A stretch of 64,000 nucleotides of DNA from NCBI GenBank assembly GCA_022661535.1, contig JAKULF010000005.1:2976001-3040000 (forward strand). The letters are read 5' to 3'. The translations under genes were made by a program, and so were the position numbers. Under the pieces are notes generated by a model that ran no database searches, had not been told where the DNA came from, and saw only the letters and a list, made by a program, of their open reading frames with translations. The stretch is from Eutypa lata (lineage: Eukaryota > Ascomycota > Sordariomycetes > Xylariales > Diatrypaceae). Below, piece by piece: positions 1 through 9,748 of the stretch (the first letter of the stretch is position 1; the number at the start of each line of letters is the position of its first letter).

Positions 1-1041
1 TCACAATAGCAGGACAGGTAACCCTCCCCACCCCCTTCTTCTCCACCATGAGAAAGAAAAATAAGAAACTAACTCAATGTGTCCCCCACCTACCAGCACA
101 TCTTCGCCGTCAACGCAGGAAGCAACACGATCAGCATGCTAGCCATCTCGGCAGACGATCCAACGCAGCTGAGCATGGTCGGCGAACCGGCCCAGGTGCC
201 GGGCGAGTTCCCGAACACGGTAGCCGCCTCGGCCAAGAACAACCTCGCCTGCGTCGCGGCGACGGGCGCCGTCGCGGGCATCTCTTGCGCTTCCTTCACT
301 GCGGAGGGAGGACTCGGCCCCATGGATGGCCTACGGTCGATCGATTTAGGCCAATCCACACCGCCGGCGGGACCGACCAATACCGTGTCTCATGTGCTTT
401 TCTCCGAGGACGAGTCTGTCCTCTTCACCATGGTGAAAGGTGACCCGGCGGTCAACAAGACTGGCTTCTTGTCCATGTTGGCTATAGAGCAGCAGCAGGG
501 CGCTGGATGCGATGGCGCTATGACGGCCGCGGCAGCAGCAGCGGAAGACAATCGCATCTCTCCTGCGGGCACGGCAGTGCTCTTTGGGTCTCAGGTCATT
601 CCGGGGACGGGCAACATATTCGCGACGGACGCCTCGTTCGGCGGCGCGATACTGTCCGTGGATGCCGCGACGGGCAACGCGTCGGTTGTCGGCCAGGCAG
701 CGATCGACGGCCAGGCAGCCACGTGCTGGTCTGCGTTCTCGGCTACGACCGGAAGCGTTTTCGTGACGGACGTCGGCGTGCCTCACATCGTGGAGATGAG
801 CGCGGACGACGCGAGCATCATCTCGGAGCTCGACCTGGCTGGGAACGGCGACCCGGGTTTCATCGACCTGGGAGCCTCTGGGGCTTTCCTCTACGCGCTT
901 TCACCTGGCAACGGGACGACGGACGCTGCCATTTCCGTCATGGATATCTCCGGGGGCCAGGGGACGGCCAAGCTGATCCAGCGGTTCAGTTTGGAGGGAA
1001 TCGCAGGGCCCACTGCTCAGGGTATCGCGATACTTTCGTAA
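1..1041 (+). CDS. Partial beta-propeller (lactonase / carboxymuconate-cyclase-like) protein, 3' part
   Basis: The 5' end lies outside the window. Bases 1-17 read TIAGQ in frame; an intron follows at 18-96 (donor GTAACC, branch site CTAAC at 69-73, acceptor ACCAG). The exon resumes at 97 with HIFAVNAGSNTISML and runs to the TAA at 1039-1041. The ATG at 79 lies inside this intron and is not the start. The protein is a chain of short repeats of the kind seen in seven-bladed propellers of the fungal 3-carboxymuconate-cyclase / lactonase family (NAGSNTISML, FATDASFGGAILSVD, VFVTDVG, LYALSPGNGTT). Proteins of this type are often secreted and several are annotated as allergens or surface antigens. 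Whether a signal peptide exists cannot be seen, and no substrate can be inferred. Confidence 0.7.
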
Positions 1042-4000
1042 AAAAGTGTCCTTATCTCGGATGTTCTATAAGGAAATGGAGAGGAAAACGGTTGATCAGC
1101 GGCTAGGAGGAGTTACAGGCTAGGTTCTCCAGACAGTAGACCTTGAATACATATATGGATCTATATCTTCGGTTTTAATCCACCTGTCGTGCGTATTATA
1201 GCCCGAGCCGGCGCCGAACTAAACTCGTGATACAGCCGATTATAGATCGGCCCTCTATGTATGTAGGAAAGGTTCGAAGATCGTCAGTATACTTACACCG
1301 AACGCCCCAAGTAGCATAACGTCATTTGTTTGGTGCACTATAGGAACCGTCATGATTGGTCATTATCCATTAATAACTGGGGGTTTCCCGGAGGCTTTAG
1401 TATAATACATAGTGTGGCATCGGCCCCTAAAATCTACGGCCCCCCATATCTGCAGATCTCCGAAAATATTCCCTACCTGATATCTTGGAGAAGGTCCGGA
1501 GGTGTTGCGGCCCAAACTGACTGTTCTAGGAACACTATCTAGCGCAGGAGCCCGTAATGGAATTCTTGGAGGGGGTATGGAGCACACGCGTCGTCTGTTT
1601 GAAGCCGTGACGATCTTGCTCTTTTGTGATGTAGGGCATCCTTGGGTATGTTAGGTAATGTTAGGGAAGACGGCAGCTTACTCAGCTTTAATAACTGCAT
1701 TAAAGAAACACAGGGCAACCTTCCGCCTAGGTCGCTATTGGCCAGCGGGGCGCCCCGATGCAGATACCTATGTGCGGTGCGGACGGCAGGGACGTCGATT
1801 CCCGCAAACAAAACATTGTCGACGGCGGAGGGGTTTCGGGTGGTAGCATGAGCCAACATCATGCATGTCTCTCATCCTATGCATGTATGTCTCTGCCTGC
1901 ATAGCCTGCATAGCGGTGTGATAGCGGAACCCTTCCTTTGCGTCTCCTCGCTGCAGCTGTATGTGGATTGCCGGCACTCCGGAGTGGGACCAAATACGCT
2001 CGTGGGCCATGTGGCTTAAGCCTCATTACCTCGGTAGTACGAAGTATTACATGTTCTTTTTTTCTTTTGGTATGCTAGGATTAGAATTCCTGGCGTCGGT
2101 TGCGCGGGAGGGCAACTGGAGGGGGAGGGTCAATAGCTCCACTATAAACAACTTGACGCATGTTTTTGTTACTACTTGCCTCGAAGGAGACCCATCTACG
2201 ACGGATATTTGCAGGCGGTATCTACTTCCCTATTGCCGTGGCTATTGCAACGCTGTTATTAAAAACGAGATGAGCTACAGCTCTAGAAGAGTATTGTTAG
2301 TAAGCATGCAGTCGCTTCATTTTGTTCATAGATGAATCAGTAGTTGATCGGCCTTCAAGAACCCTATTTTCGTGGTTTTCATAATGCATATGGATGTATA
2401 GTACAGTAACTACAGGGACGGCAGAGCTGAAAGTAAGATGAGGGGAGATTTTAGCTACCTAAGGAAGGTAGGAAACTGCAAGGCGACGCCTGTAAGCGAA
2501 GCTGCGAGAGAACGGAGAGTTCCGTTCCTCCAGCACCTTTCTCTCCCACACCCCACGCTGCCCCTTGCATACACAAATCGCATATTGCACCACGATACAT
2601 GCGGTCACACTCTACAGCGAGGGTCTTTCGGGCCCGACGACCCGGTCTCTATAGCCATGGTTATATTAAAGAAAACATCTACCGATCAGGGATCGTATGT
2701 AGTTAGGTAGGCAGTAGGCAAGGGGTGTCTTACAGTTAGTAATCGCGGTTAGTAATCTATATCACACCAGCTAGTTGAGATATACGATTTACGCTTTGAA
2801 GTCGCCATTGAGAAGGAAAGGACGCGTCCGTGTGAGGCTAGATTCTGGGACCAATCACACTGCGAACAATTTTGCCTTTTCGTGATAGTCCCGCCTCCCT
2901 TCCTAGAAAAGTCTGGGCTGGTGATGGCAAACAAGGCTGATAACCGCAGATACTTTAATACTAACTGTACTCAAATCTCAGAAGGGCCAAGAATCTAGTG
3001 TATGAGAAGCTATTGTGCGTGTTTATGTTGTATAATCTATCGGAGTGGCCCGTTATTTACAAGGAAGAGTTGATAACGGTTCAAGGTGAAAGACCATGAG
3101 AGCTTCCCGAATACTACACTAATTTTGCTTGAAACCAGCCGAAGCATTGACAATGATACCCCCTTGACATGGCTACCCTATATCATCGCACAGCTACAGA
3201 GAAATAAAGAGCCGACCCAGAACCAGTGCTCCTAGAATTTATTGCTTAGTGTACCGTGTGTTTGCTTGCGTATGATAGTTGCACATATCATACCATTCAG
3301 GGGCTACATAACGGAAGTAGCATACGGTGAGATGTTGAGATAATAATATATGGTATCCCTGCAGCTGAGTATTGTCGCCAGACCATCTTATGGACGTAGG
3401 GAAAGGTTGAACAAAAAGATCTGACCTCAAGATCATGACAGCACGAGACTTAGAGCCGGTCTACGAAGCCATCAAGTAAAAATAGGTCATTAAGCCAGAT
3501 AAAATGTGATGTGTTAGTCTAGGCTATATCCCACTTCAACGTAAGCGGCCGACCACCAACAATGGTCTTTTATCCCCTTAATGCGATCCCCATCCCTTAG
3601 TTACAATATTCTCGCTACATAGACGTAGCTGCCCATCTTACCTAGGTTCTCGCCCGCCGGTATTAGTATCGGTGTGTGAACCTCATCTAATCACATTGTT
3701 GGTGCGATGACATTGGCACGGCGTTCATATATTCCACTATAAGTAACGGACTGATGGTCTCGTTACTTGTCTTCTTTTAGCACACGGTTGTTTAATGGCT
3801 ATAGATGGGATATGCAAGTGGATGTCTTTGGGTTCCTCGCCGTGGCAATTTACCCCTGAAGGAGAGCACCTCACGAATACAGTTCATGACGCCGTATTAA
3901 TGCTGGTAATGAAATATAACCAAGCTTCAAAAAGAGACGAGGTTCGGAGGAACAGAAAAATAGTATTGTTTACTTTCAACCAACCAATACTATGTCATTA

Positions 4001-4507
4001 GAGGCTTCCCAAAAGAAAGGGTCCATTAATGTCAAAAGAAAGAGAGATGTTTCATTTAACAACATAGGTATAGTTAGTTGGCTTGCCCGCTGTAGTTGCT
4101 TTTCTTCTAACTTACGATGTCTTAGAGGTCATGCCTTTCTCGGATTGTATTATCTGTTTGGGATGTATACACTTGGATAACGATCTCTTGCAATCAATTT
4201 GGCTGCCGGGTCGATAACCTAGGGTAGTTACAGTTGGGGTAATGGGACTAGCTGTAGGTATCTAGCCAGAGATGGGGGCATATGGAAGTAGATATAAGAT
4301 CCTCGAAGGACGTCAAGAACCTTTAACAGTACATGTTGACGCATACAATGTTTTCTAGTATCTCAGCATTAATTATGAGAACCTCGCGCAGTATCGTCGG
4401 CAGCTTCGTACTACCTGTTCAGAGACGTCAATCAAGGCGAACAACACGCAACCCGTTGACTAGTCCCATGGATCTGTCCTCTACCCCCCCTCCTCCATAC
4501 CACCATT
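1042..4507. other. Gene-free intergenic stretch
   Basis: About 3.5 kb with only short frames in all six phases; the longest is 124 codons and none shows a recognisable motif or plausible splice-joined continuation. Composition is mixed to AT-rich compared with the flanking coding regions. I see no tRNA, rRNA or transposase signature. It may hold the 3' UTR of the propeller gene and decayed sequence. Confidence 0.6.
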
Positions 4508-5008
4508 CTAATGCCGCTTCCTAGCTCTTCCATTCTCAATCTCATCGTTGCCCATACCCCTGAACTCCCTCTTTTCCCGCAGCGAGGCAAAGTAGCCAGC
4601 TAGACGATTGGCACGCCAGTACCAACCACCGAACGAAAACTCGATGGCGAAGCCAACAAGAAAGAAAGGGACGGCCTTGAACTTCATACCGCGCTGGCGC
4701 CCGTCGACCCACTGGGGCACGAGGTAGGCCAAAGCCGCTAGGGTGCCGCTGAGGAAGGGCAAGGAGCGGCGGGGTCGGTGCATGCGGTCGGCGATGGCAA
4801 GGCAGGCGACGGCGATGACGAGGCCGAAGTGCAGCGCTAGGAACTGCAGGAAGTCTCGCACACGTAGGGACTCCCGCTGTCGCGGTTCCGCGTTGAACCA
4901 CACGTGTACCCACATCCATAGGCCGTTGCAGCTGTTGACGAGGACGTCCAGGAAGACGATAGCGGCTACGATGATGGAGAAGATGTCCAGCTTGGTGAGG
5001 TTCGCCAT
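4508..5008 (-). CDS. Small four-helix integral membrane protein, unknown function
   Basis: Single-exon frame of 166 residues starting MANLTKLDIF. An in-frame ATG at 5125 would add 39 residues, but they are low-complexity and polar, and the ATG at 5008 leads straight into the first hydrophobic helix, so I prefer it. Four hydrophobic segments are visible at about residues 7-29, 52-72, 83-103 and 111-131, separated by short basic or charged loops (for example RMHRPRR and DGRQRGMK). The tail is basic and ends GRARKRH. Aromatic residues cluster at the helix ends (GLWMWVHVW and GGWYWRANR). I do not recognise the family. It lies alone between a gene-free stretch and the divergent acyl-CoA dehydrogenase gene. 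Confidence 0.6.
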   Translation of the reverse strand: MANLTKLDIFSIIVAAIVFLDVLVNSCNGLWMWVHVWFNAEPRQRESLRVRDFLQFLALHFGLVIAVACLAIADRMHRPRRSLPFLSGTLAALAYLVPQWVDGRQRGMKFKAVPFFLVGFAIEFSFGGWYWRANRLAGYFASLREKREFRGMGNDEIENGRARKRH

Positions 5009-5897
5009 GATTGAATGATGAAGATAGAATAGTCGGTGATAATTCGAAAGTAGAGGATCGAAGTAGGTGAATCTTTGGTCAATGGTTTCTCGTGTTGTAG
5101 GCGAAGAGATGGAGGAGAACTGCACAGTGAATTGAGAAAGTGCTTCGTTCTAAGAGTATGAAATGAAGGTGGAATTGAATTCGAGGTAGAAACAGCAAGT
5201 ATTAGCAGTGCCTGCCTCATTGAAGGACACAATATGGTGGTGATTATTCCATTATTAGGTACCTGAGGCACATACCTAACATTGAATATCAAACCTGAGG
5301 TTCCTTTTAGAACGACCTTGCCCTATTCACCCCACTATCCACTCCCCTACTGTAGGAATTTATTTCCATCTAATGAAGGATTCTACATAATACAATAGTA
5401 ATAGTGATTTTTGTACAACCTCTACCAGAAGTATTTTATACATGTATACACACATACTTACTTGGACATCAAACATAGGGTACGTAAGTAGCAAGATATT
5501 TCATACTTCACTTGTAACGTATTGTCGACCAAAGCGAGCTGGATTTCACGAAGCTCCTACTGCCAATCAGATTATTCAGTTGTCCGACATGTAAGATGAT
5601 AACAACGTCTTTCCTACCCGATATTGTAGACCAGAACTTCACCAGGCATGCATCGTGAAAAACCCCCAGAAAATGTGAACAACCGAGGTCGGGGTAACTG
5701 ATTTGGAGAGCATACATATGTATGTGCCTAGAGCTACCTACCCCACAATGACAACCTCGGATACAATTACATATTTGCCATAATTCAAACCTGTACTGGA
5801 GGCATTCGAAGAACTTTGAGGATATTCTATACGAATCACACACGTCCACTGCTATACCGTAAAACCACATTTATCTACACAACTAAATAGTAGCACC
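5009..5897. promoter_or_regulatory. Shared upstream region of the membrane-protein and acyl-CoA dehydrogenase genes
   Basis: About 0.9 kb between two divergent start codons, so it should hold both promoters. Antisense and sense frames here (up to 120 codons) have no family resemblance. No specific binding site can be named with confidence. Confidence 0.45.
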
Positions 5898-7316
5898 ATG
5901 TCAAGAATCCTCGCACGCCAGATCCGGCGCACCTGGCCAAATAGCACCACCATACCAGCAGCCGCCAACCGGCTCTTAGCACAACAACGACCACAACAAC
6001 AACAACAGCAGCAGAGCGCAAATTCTCGTATCCCAGCAGCGTCTAGCCCACTAAACGGCCACCGCGCCTTCACCACCACAGCGCAGCGCAGCCTGATGGA
6101 GACGCCGACCTCGCACCTACTCCTAACAGAGACGCAGCAAGCGGTACGCGACGGGGTGGGAGCCGTGTGCGCGCAGTTCCCGAACGCGTACTGGCGGGAG
6201 CACGACGAGCAGGGCTCGGACCCGACCGAGTTCCACGCGGCGCTCGCCGCGGGCGGGTGGCTGGGGATCGCGCTGCCGGAGGCGCTGGGCGGGTCCGGGC
6301 TGGGCGTGGCCGAGGCCGCCGTCATGATGCAGGCGATCGCGGAGTCCGGGGCGGGGATGGCGGGGGCGCAGGCCGTGCACGCCAACGTGTACGCGACGCA
6401 GCCGCTGGCGCGGTTCGGGACGGCGGCGCAGCTGCGGGAGACGGTGCCGAATGTCGTGTCGGGGCGGTGGCGCGCGTGCTTCGGCGTGACGGAGCCGGAC
6501 GCGGGCCTGGATACGCTGAGGCTGAAGACGGTAGCGAGGAAGCAGGCGGATGGATCGGGTTGTTACCGCGTCACGGGCCAGAAGATCTGGATCACGTGCG
6601 CGCAGGTGGCGCGGAAGATGATGCTCCTGGCTCGGACGACGCCGCTGGAGGAGGTGAGGAAGCCGAGCGAGGGCTTGTCTCTTTTCTGCATCGACCTAGA
6701 CAGGAACGCGCCGGGCCTCGAGATGCGCCGCATCAAGAAGATGGGGGGCCGCGCCGTCGACGCGAACGAGGTCTTCTTCGACAACTACGAGATCCCCGCC
6801 GACACGCTCATCGGCCCGGAGGGGCAGGGGTTCAAGATCGTGCTGCACGGCATGAATGCCGAGCGCTGCCTTTTAGCCGGGGAGGCGCTCGGGCTGGGTT
6901 ACGCGGCGCTGGAGCGCGCGGCGCAGTACGCTCGCGAGCGCGTCGTCTTCGGGCGTCCCATCGGGCAGAACCAGGGCGTCGCGCACCCGCTTGCAGATGC
7001 GTGGATGCAGCTCGAGGCCGCGAAGCTGGCTACGTACCACGCGGCGCGGCTGTATGACCAGAGCCAGACGGATAAGTCGGTTAAGCAGGACGCGGTTGGT
7101 GTCACTGCTAACACGGCCAAGTACCTGGCGGCGGAGGCGGCGTTCAAAGCGTGCGAGAGAGCAGTGCTGACTCATGGTGGGATGGGATATGCTGTGGAAT
7201 ACGATGTAGAGCGGTGGCTGAGGGAGTGTCTCGTGCCGCGGATTGCGCCCGTCAGTCGGGAGATGATCATGAATTATGTGTCGGAGAAGGTGTTGGGGTT
7301 GCCGAGGAGTTATTGA
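5898..7316 (+). CDS. Acyl-CoA dehydrogenase, probably mitochondrial
   Basis: A 472-residue FAD-dependent acyl-CoA dehydrogenase, expected to introduce an alpha-beta double bond into an acyl-CoA and pass electrons to ETF. The N-terminus (about residues 1-65) is rich in Arg, Ser, Thr and Gln, with a poly-Gln run encoded by CAA/CAG repeats, and ends near AFTTTAQRS; it looks like a matrix-targeting peptide. The family signature CFGVTEPDAG is at 194-203, the FAD-contacting WIT begins at 231, and the second FAD/tetramer region is RVVFGRPIGQNQG. The base position of medium-chain enzymes (IYEG) reads IAPV here, with Pro451. Glu322 in GMNAERCL matches the helix-G glutamate used by isovaleryl-CoA dehydrogenase, so catalysis is plausible. 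The start AGCACCATG is in good context and no intron is needed. The exact acyl substrate is unknown. Confidence 0.88.
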   Translation: MSRILARQIRRTWPNSTTIPAAANRLLAQQRPQQQQQQQSANSRIPAASSPLNGHRAFTTTAQRSLMETPTSHLLLTETQQAVRDGVGAVCAQFPNAYWREHDEQGSDPTEFHAALAAGGWLGIALPEALGGSGLGVAEAAVMMQAIAESGAGMAGAQAVHANVYATQPLARFGTAAQLRETVPNVVSGRWRACFGVTEPDAGLDTLRLKTVARKQADGSGCYRVTGQKIWITCAQVARKMMLLARTTPLEEVRKPSEGLSLFCIDLDRNAPGLEMRRIKKMGGRAVDANEVFFDNYEIPADTLIGPEGQGFKIVLHGMNAERCLLAGEALGLGYAALERAAQYARERVVFGRPIGQNQGVAHPLADAWMQLEAAKLATYHAARLYDQSQTDKSVKQDAVGVTANTAKYLAAEAAFKACERAVLTHGGMGYAVEYDVERWLRECLVPRIAPVSREMIMNYVSEKVLGLPRSY

Positions 7317-7430
7317 TTGATCATGGATGTACCGGTGTGTGAAATTGAGTAGCACATTTAATTTGATATGTCTTTGGGGACTGTAGCTGGCCCAGAGAGT
7401 ATTATTTCGTATAATCGTAGAACCCCCATC

Positions 7431-8735
7431 TTATGAATTGGAAAGCGTGGGCGTGGGCTTTTTCGAACGGTTGCTGTGGACGTCCGCGCCTTTCCGCTTC
7501 TTTGATGATTGTGCTGGTGCGACTTGCTTCTCGATTGAGTATACCTCTACTACCTCCTCTTCATCATTGAGTTTGGGCAGTGGAATACTCTTCTTGAGCT
7601 GGTACGTCCATCCATCAGCTTTTAGCAGCTCAAACAAGACCTTTTCCGAATCATGACGTGGCTTCGTTGATAGAAGGACCTTGGTGGTGACTCTGTTCTT
7701 TTCCTCGGGATCTGAGTTCGTTACATTCAGGTGGTGTAGTGCCGTGAGCGTCCCCACGAGCGAGGGAAAGGCGTCGACATTGTAGGTGCAGTCGCTCAGT
7801 ACGATGAAATCCCAGAACCTTGATTTCACTATGGGCCCGAACTGTGACTTCTTACCTTCATCCCAGTCGAGGTTCTCGTAACCAATGTCCTTTGTAGCAT
7901 AGCTACCTGAATACCGAAGAATATTAGACCTGGCACGCGTCTGGGCTTCGGGGAGATCGGTCAGGATGACAGACGGGATCGCCAGCTCGACGCCTTGCTG
8001 CTTGGCAGCTCTGCCTATGATACCAGCGATGGTAATACCTAAGATTCCCACACCGCAGCCGAGCTCCAGGACGTTAGGGTTCCGATTCTCTTTGTCGAGA
8101 GGCAGATAATCCCGAATGCAGAATCCTTTCTTTTTCGTCCGGCATGAATCTGCGAGAAGGGCGGCGGTGACCAGACCAGCATCCCAGATATGGCGAGCAA
8201 TGCTTTCGCCGATGTCCTCTTCAATTACAAGATTTACACGACTGAGTTCCTCGCGTTGATGCTGGCAAGCAAGCCTGCGCACTGAGGCCGAGAAACGTCC
8301 GTTATCGAACTCGACGACCAAATCGGTGATCAACCCCTCGCTCTCTCGTCCGTCTTCCTTCACCCTCCAAGGGAGGAGGTCACGCGTCTCTGATAGGGAA
8401 ATTAACTGGGGATCCCTCTCCAGAGCAGCGATTGTGAGGCTAGATTTAGCACTGATGGCCTCCTTATCAAAACGAAGCTTGATGTTGAGAACGCGCATGC
8501 CGGGCTTCCATAGAACAGGACGGGTAGAGTCAAGGGGCAAAAGAGACTTCCCAAACGAGGCCCCGCCCCTTATGTACTGATCTATGGTCGAGAAGAAAGT
8601 TAGCTGAACGGGATCCTCTGGGTAGAGGAAAGAGTCGCCAAGATCGGTGGTGATTGTCAAGAGAAGCGAGAGCACCGGATTATCTGGATCCGATGTATCA
8701 ATCGTGGCAGGACGGAGTAACCGAATGTAATGCAT
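7431..8735 (-). CDS. METTL21-like (Methyltransf_16) lysine methyltransferase
   Basis: A 434-residue single-exon protein. Residues 183-189 (IWDAGLV), the SAM-binding motif I at 222-234 (VLELGCGVGILGI), Asp260 in ILTDLPEA and the DxxY motif at 315-318 (DCTY) are the ordered hallmarks of the seven-beta-strand METTL21 / Methyltransf_16 family. These enzymes usually methylate lysines of translation factors or chaperones. The roughly 170-residue N-terminal part is beta-rich and is not part of the catalytic core. The C-terminus is basic (SSKKRKG and NRSKK) and could be a nuclear-localisation signal. It is convergent with the acyl-CoA dehydrogenase, with about 114 bp between stop codons. The substrate cannot be told from sequence. 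Confidence 0.82.
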   Translation of the reverse strand: MHYIRLLRPATIDTSDPDNPVLSLLLTITTDLGDSFLYPEDPVQLTFFSTIDQYIRGGASFGKSLLPLDSTRPVLWKPGMRVLNIKLRFDKEAISAKSSLTIAALERDPQLISLSETRDLLPWRVKEDGRESEGLITDLVVEFDNGRFSASVRRLACQHQREELSRVNLVIEEDIGESIARHIWDAGLVTAALLADSCRTKKKGFCIRDYLPLDKENRNPNVLELGCGVGILGITIAGIIGRAAKQQGVELAIPSVILTDLPEAQTRARSNILRYSGSYATKDIGYENLDWDEGKKSQFGPIVKSRFWDFIVLSDCTYNVDAFPSLVGTLTALHHLNVTNSDPEEKNRVTTKVLLSTKPRHDSEKVLFELLKADGWTYQLKKSIPLPKLNDEEEVVEVYSIEKQVAPAQSSKKRKGADVHSNRSKKPTPTLSNS

Positions 8736-9122
8736 TTTCTTGGTAGTTGATGTAAAGGGGTTGTAGTTGTAAGGGTATAGGATTCCGATTTAATAGGTTT
8801 AAAAAAGAGTTGAAGTTGCTTGGCACTTAAGTAAGAAAATGCTTATTTACAGTGCTAATCTACATTACCGCGCTGGGGGGGGTTTTCGACATGATCCTAG
8901 TGATTAATTCGGCCGTGGACATCGTTACAAAATTTCGGTGCCAAGCTCCATTATTCGACATCATCCCTAGGATCATAACCCATACAAATCCATGACCGCG
9001 CTTGGCAATTGTCACCATAGGGAAGTCGTCTTGTCCTAGAATTAATCCTTAGGATTCTTTCGGGCCAAGACCGTCCTTAGCTGCCAGGACCACTTATACC
9101 ACTTAGTTACATTACTTACCTA
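8736..9122. other. Upstream region of the methyltransferase gene
   Basis: Non-coding sequence between the methyltransferase start and the minisatellite. It contains a G-run near 8876 and AT-rich stretches. No gene is seen; it presumably holds the methyltransferase promoter. Confidence 0.4.
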
Positions 9123-9226
9123 AGCTGCACCACCTAGCTGCACCACCTAGCTGCACCACCTAGCTGCACTACCTAGCTGCACCACTTAGTTGCACCACCT
9201 AGTTGCACCACCTAGTTGCACCACTT
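9123..9226. repeat. 13-bp minisatellite, eight copies
   Basis: Eight head-to-tail copies of AGCTGCACCACCT. Copies 1-5 begin AGCTG, copies 6-8 begin AGTTG, and the sequence just beyond begins AATTG and then loses register. Copies 4, 5 and 8 carry single C-to-T changes. The differences are almost all transitions and increase from left to right. Confidence 0.9.
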
Positions 9227-9389
9227 AATTGGCCATTACTTAATTGCAATACGCTGTAAAAGCTAATTGCAGTGCGCTGTATTGCTTAATTGCACTGACC
9301 TAGTTAATTGGCCTATAGGTTTGGGTATATATAGGTATTTAAAGACATAGGTTTTTGTGATCCCGTAATTGTGTTATAACGTAAATCTT

Positions 9390-9562
9390 TGTAGTGTAGT
9401 GGCTAAGTGACTGTAATTGTAATCCTTTGTATGTATATAAAAGTAATACGTAAAATTTAAAGGTCCGTTGTTCGAATCTTATATGTGATATATAAAAAAA
9501 GCTGAAGGTGGAAGGTGGAAGGTGGAAGGTGGAGATGATGGGCGCCGGCAGGTAGGCGCCCA

Positions 9563-9596
<34 letters not shown>
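9390..9596 (+). ncRNA. Candidate Pol III-type element (tRNA-like A and B boxes, hairpin, T-run)
   Basis: An A-box-like TAGTGTAGTGG lies at 9392-9402 and a B-box-like GTTCGAATC at 9470-9478. A tandem GGAAGGT repeat follows at about 9505-9533, then a perfect 7-bp inverted repeat GGGCGCC/GGCGCCC (9540-9546 and 9555-9561) and a 30-base T-run at 9567-9596. This order (internal promoter, hairpin, T-run) resembles a tRNA-derived SINE or Pol III transcription unit. It does not fold into a normal tRNA. No target-site duplication was identified. Confidence 0.35.
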
Positions 9597-9600
<4 letters not shown>

Positions 9601-9633
9601 ATCGTATAATTTAAGATCGTTTCGAAGCGGCAA

Positions 9634-9733
9634 GACGGTTTTAAAGTGAAGATTATCTGGGCCGGAAGTCGTGCTCTTGAAAGTCCTCAACGTATGACCG
9701 TCTTAGCCGGTGGATTCGATCCCGGTGACCGTC
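9634..9733 (+). pseudogene. Degenerate tRNA-like sequence, possibly a serine-type pseudogene
   Basis: The ends GACGGTT and GACCGTC can pair over seven positions (one G-T pair), like an acceptor stem, and are followed directly by ACCA. A B-box-like GGATTCGATCC sits next to the 3' strand. An internal CTTGAAA resembles a serine (UGA) anticodon loop. D-arm and T-arm pairing is poor, and the T-arm loop would be enlarged, so this is at best a decayed tRNA or tRNA-derived repeat. Confidence 0.25.
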
Positions 9734-9748
9734 ACCAAAACCCCCCCT

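Noticed and set aside
79..99. ATG at 79 as start of the beta-propeller gene
   Set aside because: It lies inside an intron with good donor, branch and acceptor signals, and bases 1-17 continue the frame upstream.
5852..6385. Antisense frame of 177 codons over the acyl-CoA dehydrogenase start
   Set aside because: It mirrors a GC-rich coding region, is low in complexity, and has no family motif; the sense strand is clearly the gene.
6167..7057. 296-codon alternative frame inside the acyl-CoA dehydrogenase
   Set aside because: Arg/Gly/Ala-rich shadow caused by high GC3 of the real gene.
9123..9226. CRISPR-like array
   Set aside because: The 13-bp units are directly abutting with no spacers, and the organism is a fungus.
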